Origin: Dehalococcoidia bacterium
GTDB lineage: Bacteria; Chloroflexota; Dehalococcoidia; Bin125
Length of the DNA stretch: 64,000 bases
Direction: 5' to 3'
NCBI GenBank assembly: GCA_022828105.1
Contig: JAJEJC010000007.1
Location: forward strand, 62,001-126,000
The notes under the pieces: model-generated
The model's input: only the letters and a program-made list of their open reading frames with translations
Databases searched by the model: none
What the model was told of the DNA's origin: nothing
Shown: positions 1 through 9,497 of the stretch, in pieces
Position numbering within the stretch: position 1 is the first letter of the stretch
Layout of the letters: each line of letters starts with the position of its first letter
Translations under genes and position numbers: made by a program

Positions 1-2
1 CC

Positions 3-977
3 CGCGACTCGGCGATCGGCATGGGCGGACCGCCCCTGGTCGAGGGCGCGATGGGCTTGAAACTGACGCCCGATGAAATCGGCCCGGCCGAGATGCACGA
101 GCGGGTCGGCGGGATCGACCTGATGGTGGAGAGCGAAGCGGAGGCGATCGACGCGGCTGGCAGGTACCTGCGCTACTTCCTCTACGACCTGCCCGACGGC
201 GACATCGATCCGTGGGCTGAGCGGATCCGCTCGATCGTGCCTTCGAATCGACGCAGGGCCTATGACATGCGACGGGTGATCCGGGCGATCATGGATCGCG
301 ATACCGTCTTTGAGCTGCGTCCGAAGTGGGCGCCGCAACTGGTGACGGCGCTGGCCAGGCTGGGCGGACGATCGGTCGGAATCATCGCCAACCAGCCGCT
401 CTCGGTGATTGCCGGGGCCATCGACTCCGACGCGTCGGACAAGATTGCGCGATTCATCCAGCTCTGCGACGCCTACGAGATCGCGATGGTCTCGCTGATC
501 GACAATCCCGGCTACATGGTCGGCCGCCCGGCCGAGGAGGCGGGTATCGCGCGGCATCACGCGCGGCCGATCATCGCGCACCAGAATCGCACTGTGCCGC
601 TCTACACGATCCAGTTGCGCAAGGCCTACGGACTCGGTCCGGCGGCGATGGGCAACTCGTATGCCAACCGCGACCTGAAGCTGGCCTGGCCGACGGCCGA
701 GTCGGGCGGGATGGGCCTGGAAGGGGCGTCGCTGCTGGTTAACCGCGAACGCATCCGCGAGGTGGAGCAGGACGATCCGGTCGAGGCGAAACGGCTGCGC
801 GACGAATGGGCAGCCGAGATGCGCGAGCAAAACTCGGCGATCAACGCCGGCAAGCGCTATGACTTCGACGACGTAATCGCGCCGGAGGAGACGCGCGCCC
901 GCTTGATCGCAATGCTGCGAATGACGCCGCGAGCGCCATTGTCGCCGGTCAAGAAGCATCCGGTGGACGCTTGGTAG
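3..977 (+). CDS. acyl-CoA carboxylase carboxyltransferase subunit, C-terminal part (5' truncated by window edge)
   Basis: Frame open to the window start (RDSAIGMGGPPLVEGAMGLKL...); 'GGPPLVEGAMG' and 'VGGIDLMVESEAEAID' carboxyltransferase-type motifs. Confidence 0.8.
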   Translation, partial: RDSAIGMGGPPLVEGAMGLKLTPDEIGPAEMHERVGGIDLMVESEAEAIDAAGRYLRYFLYDLPDGDIDPWAERIRSIVPSNRRRAYDMRRVIRAIMDRDTVFELRPKWAPQLVTALARLGGRSVGIIANQPLSVIAGAIDSDASDKIARFIQLCDAYEIAMVSLIDNPGYMVGRPAEEAGIARHHARPIIAHQNRTVPLYTIQLRKAYGLGPAAMGNSYANRDLKLAWPTAESGGMGLEGASLLVNRERIREVEQDDPVEAKRLRDEWAAEMREQNSAINAGKRYDFDDVIAPEETRARLIAMLRMTPRAPLSPVKKHPVDAW

Positions 978-1887
978 AGGGAGTAGCGGGAACAGGCGGC
1001 ACATCGACGCCTGCGGCCGCTTCCAGCATGTCGAGCGTGCTGTAGTGATGCAGCTCTTCGAATCCGGCCGCCAGAGCGGCGAGATAGGTCTGGTGGGCGG
1101 CGTTGGCGACGGGCATCGGGACCTGCAACTCGCGGGCGAGCTCCAACGCCAGAGCGACGTCTTTTTCGGCGATGTAGGTGGTAGAGGTCGGGTCTTCCCA
1201 CTGCTTGGCCAGGAACAGGTCGGCGAGGCCCATGAACGGCCGGGCGGTGCCGCTGCGCAGCTTGTCGACCAGGTCCTCGCGGTCCAATCCGGCCTTTGCT
1301 CCGACGACCAGCGCCTCCTGCACGATCAGGTGTCCGGAGAGCACGATTACGTTGTTGACCAACTTGTAGAGACAGCCCATACCGGCCTCGCCGAGATAGA
1401 GGACGTGCTCGCCGATGTGATCGAGCAGCGGTCGGACGTGCTCAAACGTGTCTGCGTCGCCGCTGCCGAGCACAGTCAGCGTCCCCTCTCCCGCACGCAC
1501 GACGCCGCCCGTAACCGGCGCGTCGATGTGGGTTACTCCCGCCTCAGTCTCCAGCTCGACGATGCGCTGCACGCCTCGTCGCGAGTTGGTGCTGAGATCG
1601 ATGTGGATGTCGCCGGGCGAGCAGCCGGCGAGGATACCGTCGGGACCGGCGGTGACCGCCTCGATCTGCGGCGGTCCGGGCAGCGAGGTGAAGACGATGG
1701 CGCAGCGCGAGGCAACCTCTGCCGCGCTGTCGGCCGGTTCAGCGCCGAGTTCGAGCAGATTTTCGATGGCCTCGGGGCGCAGATCGAAGACGACGAGTTG
1801 ATGCCCGGCGTGGATCAGTTGTCGCGCCATCGGATTGCCGATGTTGCCGGCGCCGATGAATCCGATGAGTTGGTCTCTGCTGCTCAT
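949..1887 (-). CDS. NAD(P)-dependent oxidoreductase, 3-hydroxyisobutyrate dehydrogenase family
   Basis: MSSRDQLIGFIGAGNIGNPMARQLIHAGHQ Rossmann motif and DAPVTGGV; start chosen internal to the 949..2175 ORF by homology with the neighbouring paralogue. Confidence 0.88.
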   Translation of the reverse strand: MSSRDQLIGFIGAGNIGNPMARQLIHAGHQLVVFDLRPEAIENLLELGAEPADSAAEVASRCAIVFTSLPGPPQIEAVTAGPDGILAGCSPGDIHIDLSTNSRRGVQRIVELETEAGVTHIDAPVTGGVVRAGEGTLTVLGSGDADTFEHVRPLLDHIGEHVLYLGEAGMGCLYKLVNNVIVLSGHLIVQEALVVGAKAGLDREDLVDKLRSGTARPFMGLADLFLAKQWEDPTSTTYIAEKDVALALELARELQVPMPVANAAHQTYLAALAAGFEELHHYSTLDMLEAAAGVDVPPVPATPSTKRPPDAS

Positions 1888-1909
1888 GGGCAGTTCTCCG
1901 GTCCTGCGA

Positions 1910-2842
1910 CTACAACGACGCTCCGCCGCCTTCGATCTGGACGGTCGGGACTTCGATCCCGGCGGCCGATTCGAGCGCCTGCAGGGTGGCGAGGAAGGAT
2001 TGCTCGCCGTGTCCGGCGCTGAGCGCTCGCAGGAAGGTCTGATGCGCCGCATTGGCGACGGGCATCGGGACCTGGTTGACGCGGGCCGCCTCCAGCGCGA
2101 GCGAGACATCCTTCTCGGCCAGGCGCAGGGTGAAAGAGGGATTGTCGAAACGCTTGCCCAGCAGGTAGGGCGCAAGTCCCATGTAAGGCCGAGCGGTGCC
2201 CAGGCGCAGCTTTTCGACCAGGTCTTCGGGATCGAGTCCCGCCTTGGACCCGAGGACCAGCGCCTCCTGCACGATCTGATTGCCGCAGAGGATGATCACA
2301 TTGTTGAGCAACTTGAACAGGCAGCCGGCTCCGGCCTCGCCGAGGTGGAAGATGTTCGCGCCGATCTGGTCGAGCAACGGCCGCACGCGCTCGAAGGCGT
2401 CGGCGTTGCCGCTGCCGAGGACGGTCAGCGTTCCTGCTTCAGCGCCGGGCACGCCGCCGGTGACGGGCGCGTCGATGTAGCTGACTCCGGCGTCTGCTTC
2501 GAGTTGGGCCAGGCGGCGGACGGTCGTGATCGAGTTGCTGCTCAGGTCGACGTGGATGTCGCCGCGCGATGCGCCGGCGAGGATGCCGTCTGCGCCGGTG
2601 ATGGCGGCTTCGATCTCGGGCGGTCCGGGCAGCGAGCTGAAGACGACCGAACAGCGGGCGGCGACCTCGGCGCAGCTCTGGGCGGATTCCGCGCCGAGTT
2701 CGAGCAGGTTCTCCATCACCTCGGGGCGCAGATCGAAGATGACGAGCTGATGGCCGGCCTCGATCAGATTGCGCGCCATCGGATTGCCGATGTTGCCGAC
2801 GCCGATGAAACCGATCAGTTGGTCGCGGGATGAGTCTGGCAT
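1910..2842 (-). CDS. NAD(P)-dependent oxidoreductase, 3-hydroxyisobutyrate dehydrogenase family (tandem paralogue)
   Basis: SSRDQLIGFIGVGNIGNPMARNLIEAGHQL...IDAPVTGGVPGAEAGTLTVLGSG; alignable end to end with 949..1887. Confidence 0.9.
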   Translation of the reverse strand: MPDSSRDQLIGFIGVGNIGNPMARNLIEAGHQLVIFDLRPEVMENLLELGAESAQSCAEVAARCSVVFSSLPGPPEIEAAITGADGILAGASRGDIHVDLSSNSITTVRRLAQLEADAGVSYIDAPVTGGVPGAEAGTLTVLGSGNADAFERVRPLLDQIGANIFHLGEAGAGCLFKLLNNVIILCGNQIVQEALVLGSKAGLDPEDLVEKLRLGTARPYMGLAPYLLGKRFDNPSFTLRLAEKDVSLALEAARVNQVPMPVANAAHQTFLRALSAGHGEQSFLATLQALESAAGIEVPTVQIEGGGASL

Positions 2843-2852
2843 GTCGGAATCC

Positions 2853-3500
2853 TTAGAGAGATTGTTCCGGGGTGAACGTGTCGGCGGCGCGCCACATGTA
2901 CCAACTGCCGACCGAGCGGAACGGCGCCCACTTCGCGCCGATCCCGATCGCTTCCTTCGGAGTCGGCATCTCGGGCAGTTTGTAGGCCAACTGCATACCC
3001 TTGCGCACGCCGAGATCGCCGACAGGCAAGATGTCGGGGCGTCCGAGATGGAACATGAGGTGCATGTGGGCGGTCCACTCGCCGATGCCCTTGACCGCGG
3101 TCAGCGCGGCAATCACGTCCTCGTCCGGCATGCGGTTGAGTCGGAAGAGCTTGAGCCGGCCGTCGGAGGTGTGCAGCGCGAGGTCGCGGAAGTAGGACAT
3201 CTTCTGGCGCGAGATGCCGCAGGCGCGGAAGTCTTCGTCCGAGGTCGCCAGCACCTGCTCGGGCGTCGGCGTCGTCTCTTCGTCGCCGTAGAAGCCGTAC
3301 CACTTGCGCTGGATCGCCGAAGCCGCCGCACCTGCGAGTTGCTGAAAGAGGATCGCGCGGACCAGCGCTGACCAGGGATCGTTGGAAGGCCGGGGTTGGT
3401 AGGACCCGTGATCGTCGATCAGGCGCGCCAGCACCGGGTCGGCCGCGCGCAGGTGAGCGGTGGCCTTGCGGATCGAAAACTTGCGTCGGACTGCGGGCAT
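2853..3500 (-). CDS. DNA-3-methyladenine glycosylase II family (HhH-GPD)
   Basis: FQQLAGAAASAIQRKW..., LTAVKGIGEWTAHMHLMFHLGRPDILPVGDLGVRKG typical of AlkA/HhH-GPD. Confidence 0.88.
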   Translation of the reverse strand: MPAVRRKFSIRKATAHLRAADPVLARLIDDHGSYQPRPSNDPWSALVRAILFQQLAGAAASAIQRKWYGFYGDEETTPTPEQVLATSDEDFRACGISRQKMSYFRDLALHTSDGRLKLFRLNRMPDEDVIAALTAVKGIGEWTAHMHLMFHLGRPDILPVGDLGVRKGMQLAYKLPEMPTPKEAIGIGAKWAPFRSVGSWYMWRAADTFTPEQSL

Positions 3501-3519
3501 GGAGAGGCTCTGGTTTCTG

Positions 3520-3564
3520 CTAGCCGTTCTAGCCGTTCTAGCTGTTCCAGCCGTTCCAGTGGAG
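3520..3564. repeat. 9-bp tandem repeat (ctagccgtt), about 4-5 degenerate units spanning the stop codon of the nitroreductase gene
   Basis: ctagccgtt|ctagccgtt|ctagctgtt|ccagccgtt|ccagtggag read directly. Confidence 0.85.
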
Positions 3565-4164
3565 GAACTCGGCGAGCGGTTTGCGCGTGACCGGGCCGAA
3601 GTTGGCGTTGGGATGGCCCATGGGGATGACGGCGACGGGGGTCGCGTTGTCGGGCAGGTTGAGTTCGGCGCGGAGCTCGTCGATGATGCCGTCCTGCGGG
3701 GTCGTCAGGACGGTGCCGAGTCCTTCCGCGCGGGCGGCGAGCATCATGTTCTGGATGCTGGGATAGATGCTGCTGCCGGCCAGCAGTCCGGTCGGAGCAG
3801 GCGACTCGGGACGCACCAGGCAGGGAATGATCCAGACCGGTGCTGCGGCGAAGTTGTCGAACAGGTTGAAGGCGCCGCGCAGCATGCGCCGCTGGGTTGG
3901 ATCTTCGATCTGCTCTGGATCCGGACGGTCCGCGCCGAACCGCGAGGCAAACGATTCTCGGATCGCCGCCGCCAGTCGTTCGCGGATGCCGTCGTCGGTG
4001 ACGACGAGGAATCCCCAGGGCTGCGAGTTGCTGCCGCTGGGCGCCCAGCATCCGGCCTGAATGATGCGCTCGATGGTCTCGAGTTCGACCGGCTCGTCGG
4101 TCCAGCGGCGGATCGCGCGCTGGGTCTGCATGACTTCGTAGATGTCGGTGGTTCGGTTGCTCAT
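3538..4164 (-). CDS. nitroreductase family protein
   Basis: MQTQRAIRRWTDEPVE...IIQAGCWAPSGSNSQPWGFLVV; nitroreductase fold signature. Confidence 0.88.
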   Translation of the reverse strand: MSNRTTDIYEVMQTQRAIRRWTDEPVELETIERIIQAGCWAPSGSNSQPWGFLVVTDDGIRERLAAAIRESFASRFGADRPDPEQIEDPTQRRMLRGAFNLFDNFAAAPVWIIPCLVRPESPAPTGLLAGSSIYPSIQNMMLAARAEGLGTVLTTPQDGIIDELRAELNLPDNATPVAVIPMGHPNANFGPVTRKPLAEFLHWNGWNS

Positions 4165-5597
4165 GTCGCTGACCTTTCGATTCGGCGGGTGTGCCAGGTG
4201 TGGAGGCGTTTCATGGCCCGAGCGGCATCGCGAATGCTGTAGTAGACCGGCAGTCCTGCCTCGGAGATCATGCGGGCGAGCGCGGCGTTGGACGTTCCGT
4301 GCCGATGATCCATGTTGAACGGCACGACCATCGCAATGGCGATGCCGTGCCGCTGCCTCGCTTCGGCAATCTCGGCGACCATCCGTTGCCGAACATCGGC
4401 CTCCTCGCCTCCGAAGAAGCCGACGCCCCAGCTCATGCCCACCTGCACGATCACGGCGTCGACCTGGGGGTCCTCTGCGACTGCATCAAGCGTCGGACGG
4501 ACTCGCTGACCGTCCCAGAGCGACATCGTGTCGACCGGGTTGCGGATGCCGGTTCCGGCAACCGGCGTGACCTCAGCAAGCCGTGAAAGCGTGTGCTCAC
4601 TCAATGCGGGCAGTTCGAGTCCTTCCCGCTCAACGTCGTCAGCGCCTTGCACCGACACCCCGCCGCCACCCACGATCAGCCCGAGCCTGGGTCCGGCCGG
4701 CACGGCGCCGAATCGCCAGCCGACCAGCACGTCGATCATCTCCTGCATGTTGTGCACGAGCACGGCATTGGCCTGTCGCGCGGCCGCAGCCCAGAGATCA
4801 CCGGATCCGGCGAGCGACGCGGTGTGCGACTGCGTGGCGCGCCCGCCGGAGGGCAGCAATCCACCCTTGAGCAGGGCGACGGGCTTGCGCTTCGAGGCCC
4901 GACGCAGCGAACTGAAGAAGTCTCGCGCGTCCTTCATGCCTTCGATGTACGCGCCGATGATCTCGGTGCCTGGATCGCCGGCGGCGTAGTCGATCAGCTC
5001 GGCGGCCGAGACGTCAATGGCGTTGCCGAAGGAGACGACCTTGGAGAACCTCAGACCGCGCACCGCGCCGTTGTAGGTGACGTCGCTGGCGTTGGTGCCC
5101 GACTGCGAGAAAAAGGCAACGGGGCCAACGTCGGTTGGCAGTTGTTGTGCGAACGAGACCCTGCCTTCGGGTACATAGAGTCCCAAGCAGTTGGGACCGA
5201 TCAGGCGGATGCCGAGCTCGGCGGCGCGCGACTTGAGCTGTTGTTGGAGCTGCAGCCGGTCCTCGATGCCGGTCTCGGCGAAGCCGGCGGTGAAGAGATG
5301 GATGGAGCGGACGCCCTTGGCGGAGGCATCCTCGAGCATGTCGAGGACGTACGCCGCGGGGATCGCGCTGATCACGTGGTCGACGGGTCCGGGAATGTCG
5401 GTCAGCCGTGCATAGGCGGGCAGACCATCGATCTCGTCGGCCTTGGGATTGACGGGGTAGATGTTGGGCTGCCCGGCAGCCTTGAGCGAGTGGATCCAGT
5501 CTCCCGGACCGCGGGGATTGCGGCTGTCGCGAGACGCGCCCACGACGGCGACGCCGCGAGGATGGAAGATGGGATCGAGCGGGTGAGGATCGGTCAC
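4161..5597 (-). CDS. CoA-binding / NDP-forming acyl-CoA synthetase family protein
   Basis: IFHPRGVAVVGASRD...GDWIHSLKAAG..IYPVNPKADEIDGLPAY; LIGPNCLGLY; FFSQSGTNASDV. Confidence 0.88.
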   Translation of the reverse strand: MTDPHPLDPIFHPRGVAVVGASRDSRNPRGPGDWIHSLKAAGQPNIYPVNPKADEIDGLPAYARLTDIPGPVDHVISAIPAAYVLDMLEDASAKGVRSIHLFTAGFAETGIEDRLQLQQQLKSRAAELGIRLIGPNCLGLYVPEGRVSFAQQLPTDVGPVAFFSQSGTNASDVTYNGAVRGLRFSKVVSFGNAIDVSAAELIDYAAGDPGTEIIGAYIEGMKDARDFFSSLRRASKRKPVALLKGGLLPSGGRATQSHTASLAGSGDLWAAAARQANAVLVHNMQEMIDVLVGWRFGAVPAGPRLGLIVGGGGVSVQGADDVEREGLELPALSEHTLSRLAEVTPVAGTGIRNPVDTMSLWDGQRVRPTLDAVAEDPQVDAVIVQVGMSWGVGFFGGEEADVRQRMVAEIAEARQRHGIAIAMVVPFNMDHRHGTSNAALARMISEAGLPVYYSIRDAARAMKRLHTWHTRRIERSAT

Positions 5598-5624
5598 GGT
5601 TGAGAGTGTACGCGCTGACCGCCC

Positions 5625-6197
5625 TCAGCCCGCGGTGGAACAGCCACCGGCTGCGAGGGGCTCCGGGGCTTCGTCGTGGAACTCGTCGAAGAACTGCTCA
5701 ATCATTCGTTCCTCCACGCCGTCAAGCGGCAAACGGACGCCCCAGGCAACGAGCATGATCGGGCTCGACAGGCCGCCGTAGGGAGCCTGGATCACGTAGT
5801 CGCCGTCTCCGAAGTGTTTGGCGGTGATCTCGGTGAGTTGCTGCTTCTGGTCGTTGCTGATCTCTTCGGGCGAGTACCAGATCACTACCGCGCCGTGCTC
5901 CATGGCATGCACGACCATCTCAAACGGTGGACTCGCCTCATACGCACCGCAGGGTTGGGGGATCGGCGAGTGCTCCTCGCCGTACGGGGGAATCACGGTG
6001 TAGTCGGCTGCCACTCCGACGGGCAAGTGCAATTGGGCGTCGGTCGTGTGTTCGTTGTCGTAGAGCTCCAGCGCGGGATGGTCGTAGATGCTGCCTGCGG
6101 GCCCGCCGTCGCCGGAGCCGCCCCCGCAGGCCGCGAGCAGCACGGCGGACAGTCCGATCAGGAAGAGCGCAGCGCAGGCAGCCAGGGAGCGGTTCAT
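5625..6197 (-). CDS. DUF3105-type lipoprotein-like protein
   Basis: Signal with lipobox-like LLAACGGG; H-AMEHGAVVIWYSPE motif of DUF3105. Confidence 0.75.
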   Translation of the reverse strand: MNRSLAACAALFLIGLSAVLLAACGGGSGDGGPAGSIYDHPALELYDNEHTTDAQLHLPVGVAADYTVIPPYGEEHSPIPQPCGAYEASPPFEMVVHAMEHGAVVIWYSPEEISNDQKQQLTEITAKHFGDGDYVIQAPYGGLSSPIMLVAWGVRLPLDGVEERMIEQFFDEFHDEAPEPLAAGGCSTAG

Positions 6198-6985
6198 TCG
6201 GTCGCCGCTCCAGCAGAGATCGAAGAGTCGCCGCGTTCGAGCCGGTAGCGGTCGTAGTAACCGTCAGGCGCATTCTGCAGGAACGCGGTGAGCTGTTCAT
6301 TTCCTTCGACATCCCACGCGGCGATCGGGAGCAGGGTGCGCCAGGCGGCGAGCACGATGGTCGCACCGCCGTGCTCCTCGCCGAGGCCCGCGAGCGGCAC
6401 GACGGCCAGGCGCTCGCGGAACTGACGCAGGCTCTGCATCGCGCCGAGCAGTCCGCTTGGATCGTCTGCGCTGTCGTAGTGATCGGGGTCGTAGTAGACA
6501 ACCACGCCACCTCGTTCCAGCAGCGGAAGCAGTGCTGCGGGAGCAGGAATGTCGTCGTCGTCAGGCAGGTAGACATCGGCCGCCGCACCCTCGGCTGGCT
6601 GCGGACCGGAGGTTGGCGGCCAGGAGTTGTAGGCGTCGAACGTGGCGCCCTGATCAAGGTGGCGCCTGCCCTGGTCAGGGAAGACCTGGACGCCCTCGAC
6701 GTCGAGGACTTCGTCGGGCGGGAAGATGAGCTGCATGGCGAACACGGCGATCATGGCAACGAGCAGTCCGCCAAGCAACACGACGGTCATGCGCGGCATA
6801 CCGAGGAAGGTCCTGGGTCGCTGCTGCGGCTCGGAGGCGCTGCCGGATCGGCGACCGCCGCCGCGGCCGCGTTCCGGGGCCGGCTCTGCCTGCGACTGCT
6901 CGCTGCCTTGAGATTGGCCGTCCTGGCCTGCCGGCCTGGCGGATCGTCGTCTACGGCGTCGGCGACGAGCGGGCTGCTGGCTCAT
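6194..6985 (-). CDS. DUF3105-like membrane-anchored protein (paralogue)
   Basis: R-rich N-terminus, one TM, YNSWPPTSGPQP...LLERGGVVVYYDPDHYD; start overlaps the stop of the next gene. Confidence 0.7.
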   Translation of the reverse strand: MSQQPARRRRRRRRSARPAGQDGQSQGSEQSQAEPAPERGRGGGRRSGSASEPQQRPRTFLGMPRMTVVLLGGLLVAMIAVFAMQLIFPPDEVLDVEGVQVFPDQGRRHLDQGATFDAYNSWPPTSGPQPAEGAAADVYLPDDDDIPAPAALLPLLERGGVVVYYDPDHYDSADDPSGLLGAMQSLRQFRERLAVVPLAGLGEEHGGATIVLAAWRTLLPIAAWDVEGNEQLTAFLQNAPDGYYDRYRLERGDSSISAGAATE

Positions 6986-8223
6986 TGGGCGACTCCGGCG
7001 GCGACCAACGAGCCGAGCTCGTCGTGACTCAGCCCGAGTTCGCCGCAGAGCAACTCGGCCGTGTGTTCGCCCAGCAAGGGCGCGCGGCGGCCGTGCGTCC
7101 AGGGCGTCCGGCTGAGTATGTAAGGAGCGCCGGGGAAGGTCACGGTTCGATTTCGCTCCTCGTGTTCGATATCGACAAAGAAGCCGCGTGCGTGCCAGTG
7201 TTCGTCGTCGAGGCACTCATCGGGCGTGCGAATGATGCTCCAGGCGGCGCTTGCGGCCTGTGCGCCAGCGTATATCTCTTCCGCCTCATGCGCGCCGATG
7301 AATTCGGCGATGTCGGCGAGCATCATGGCGACGGTCGGTTGTTGGAGTCCGAGTTGTCGTTTGCGGCCGTCGAGCAATTCGGGATCGGAAAGGTTTCCGC
7401 CCATGCCGCGCTCCTGGATGAAGTCGACCAGGGCGAGCCATCCGGCTTCGGAGCGGGGCATGCCGAAGATGTTGATCAGGCGGCCGTCGGCGGTCGGATA
7501 CTGCCAGGGTTCGGTCGGCTGCGGGCCGGCGTGGCGGCCGGCCTGACGAATCAAGGGATGTTGCTCGTAGAGCGCCCAGGGCGCGGAGGACTCGATGGTG
7601 AAGCCCATGCACTCGTGCATGGCGATGTCGATGTGCTGGCCGAGTCCGCTTTGCTGACGCTCATAGAGCGCGGCGCAGAGGCCGGTAGCGGCGAAGTACC
7701 CGGCGATGTGGCCTGCGTGATGCTCTGTGGGTCGGATCGGCGGCGCGCCGGGAATGTTGTCGTAACCGCAACTGCCCATCGGCCCGCCGAGCGCAAGGCC
7801 CACGGCGTCGGACCAGGCGTAATCCCGCCAGGGTCCGGTCTGACCAAAGGGCGTGAGGCTGAGCACGACCAGTTCGGGGAAGTGCTCGGCAAGCGCGAAC
7901 GGGTCGAACGGTCGCCCGCGCCCCGGCTGGCAGGTCTCCAGCACGACATCGGCGTTGGCGGCGAGCTGGAGAAACAGCTCAATTCCGTCGGCGCTGTCGA
8001 TGTCGAGACCGACGGACCGCTTGCCGGCGGAATAGTGCCACCAGTAGAGGCTGCGTTCCGGTCCCGGCTGATCATCGAGGAATGGACCGTAGCTACGGCC
8101 GATGTCGCCCTGCGGCGGCTCGATCTTGATCACGTCCGCGCCCAGTCCGGCGAGCAGTTTGCCAGCGAAGTGGCCCTTCGGATCGGAGCAGTCAAGAACG
8201 CGAATACCGTCGAGCGCTCCCAT
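6982..8223 (-). CDS. CaiB/BaiF family CoA-transferase
   Basis: MGALDGIRVLDCSDPKGHFAGKLLAGLGADVIKIEPPQGD. Confidence 0.92.
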   Translation of the reverse strand: MGALDGIRVLDCSDPKGHFAGKLLAGLGADVIKIEPPQGDIGRSYGPFLDDQPGPERSLYWWHYSAGKRSVGLDIDSADGIELFLQLAANADVVLETCQPGRGRPFDPFALAEHFPELVVLSLTPFGQTGPWRDYAWSDAVGLALGGPMGSCGYDNIPGAPPIRPTEHHAGHIAGYFAATGLCAALYERQQSGLGQHIDIAMHECMGFTIESSAPWALYEQHPLIRQAGRHAGPQPTEPWQYPTADGRLINIFGMPRSEAGWLALVDFIQERGMGGNLSDPELLDGRKRQLGLQQPTVAMMLADIAEFIGAHEAEEIYAGAQAASAAWSIIRTPDECLDDEHWHARGFFVDIEHEERNRTVTFPGAPYILSRTPWTHGRRAPLLGEHTAELLCGELGLSHDELGSLVAAGVAQ

Positions 8224-8225
8224 GC

Positions 8226-9482
8226 TCAGCCCATCGCTCCGTTGGCGTGCAACTCGTCAATCTGCCGGTCGCTCAGACCGAGCAGTTCACCGAACACGTA
8301 CTGGTTGGCCTCGCCCAGCACCGGACCTGGACGGTCACGATGCGCCGGTGTTCTGGACAACCGAATCTGGAGACCATCGGTCAGGTGGGCTCCGATGACT
8401 GGATGGTCGCGAGTGGCGGTCCACTCGCGCGCGTTCATCTGCGGGTCGTTGAGCACGAGGTCGACGCCGTTCTGTACGAAACCGGCAGGGACATCGGCGG
8501 CTTGCAGCCGCTGCATCAGCGCCCGACCGTCCTGACCGGCGGTCCACGAGCCGATGTTCTCGTCCAGCTCGTCCTGATGCCTGAGGCGTGCGGGCAAGGT
8601 GGCGAAGCGGGCGTCGCTGCGCCAATGCGGATGATCGCTGACCTCGCAGAATACTTCCCACTCGGCGTCCGAGGTGCAGGTGATCATGATCCAGTTGTCG
8701 TCGCCGGCCGTCGGGTAGGTGTTGTGCGGCGCGGCCTGGGGCCAGACCGAGCGGTTGCCGGGCGGATTGCCCGTCTCGCGGTAGCGGCGGCCGTTGACGG
8801 TGAAATCGAGCGTGGCGGATCCGGTGAGGGCCATGCCGGTCTCGACCTGCGAGAGATCGATCCACTGCCCCTGCCTGGTTGCTCTGCGATGCTTGAGCGC
8901 TGCCGTGATTGCGGCGGCGGCGGTGAATCCTGCCATGTGGTCGAGGTAGGAATACCCCCAGCCGGCCGGCTCCGACGCCTCGGGCAGTCCTGACATGGAG
9001 GTCAGTCCGCTCAGCGCCTGGGCGGTTGGCCCCCAGGTCGAGTAGTCGCGCTGGGGTCCGGAGTGGCCGAAGCCGGAGAGCGAGACATAGATGATCTCGG
9101 GATTCTCGGCGCACTGCTCCTCGTAGCTCAGACCCCAGTTCTCGAGGATGCGTGAGGAGTAGTTCTCGACCAGGACATCCGAGACTCGGATCAATTGCTT
9201 GATCAGGTCCAGGCCGTCGGGATGGCGAGCATTGATCGTGACTGAGCGCTTGTTGCGATCGAGCCAGTTGAACATGCCGCTGGAATCGGGTGGCTGGAAT
9301 CCGTTGGGATGCGGGCGACCGAACCGGATCGAGTCGAGCGTCTGTTCGTTCTCGACGCGGATCACTTCGGCGCCGAGGTCGCCCAGCAGTCGGGTGCAGG
9401 TCGGTCCGGCGACGATCCAGGTGAAATCGATCACCCGGACGCCGTCGAGCGGCGGTCGCGTGTTGGGGTCGGAGTCGGTCAT
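8226..9482 (-). CDS. CaiB/BaiF family CoA-transferase
   Basis: LDGVRVIDFTWIVAGPTCTRLLGDLGAEVIRVEN...RNKRSVTINAR. Confidence 0.94.
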   Translation of the reverse strand: MTDSDPNTRPPLDGVRVIDFTWIVAGPTCTRLLGDLGAEVIRVENEQTLDSIRFGRPHPNGFQPPDSSGMFNWLDRNKRSVTINARHPDGLDLIKQLIRVSDVLVENYSSRILENWGLSYEEQCAENPEIIYVSLSGFGHSGPQRDYSTWGPTAQALSGLTSMSGLPEASEPAGWGYSYLDHMAGFTAAAAITAALKHRRATRQGQWIDLSQVETGMALTGSATLDFTVNGRRYRETGNPPGNRSVWPQAAPHNTYPTAGDDNWIMITCTSDAEWEVFCEVSDHPHWRSDARFATLPARLRHQDELDENIGSWTAGQDGRALMQRLQAADVPAGFVQNGVDLVLNDPQMNAREWTATRDHPVIGAHLTDGLQIRLSRTPAHRDRPGPVLGEANQYVFGELLGLSDRQIDELHANGAMG

Positions 9483-9497
9483 TGGCGACGCGGCGGC

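Noticed and set aside
1045-2833. Long + strand ORFs (1045..2022, 1835..2833)
   Set aside because: Antisense shadows of the two dehydrogenase genes; their apparent similarity to each other only mirrors the duplication.
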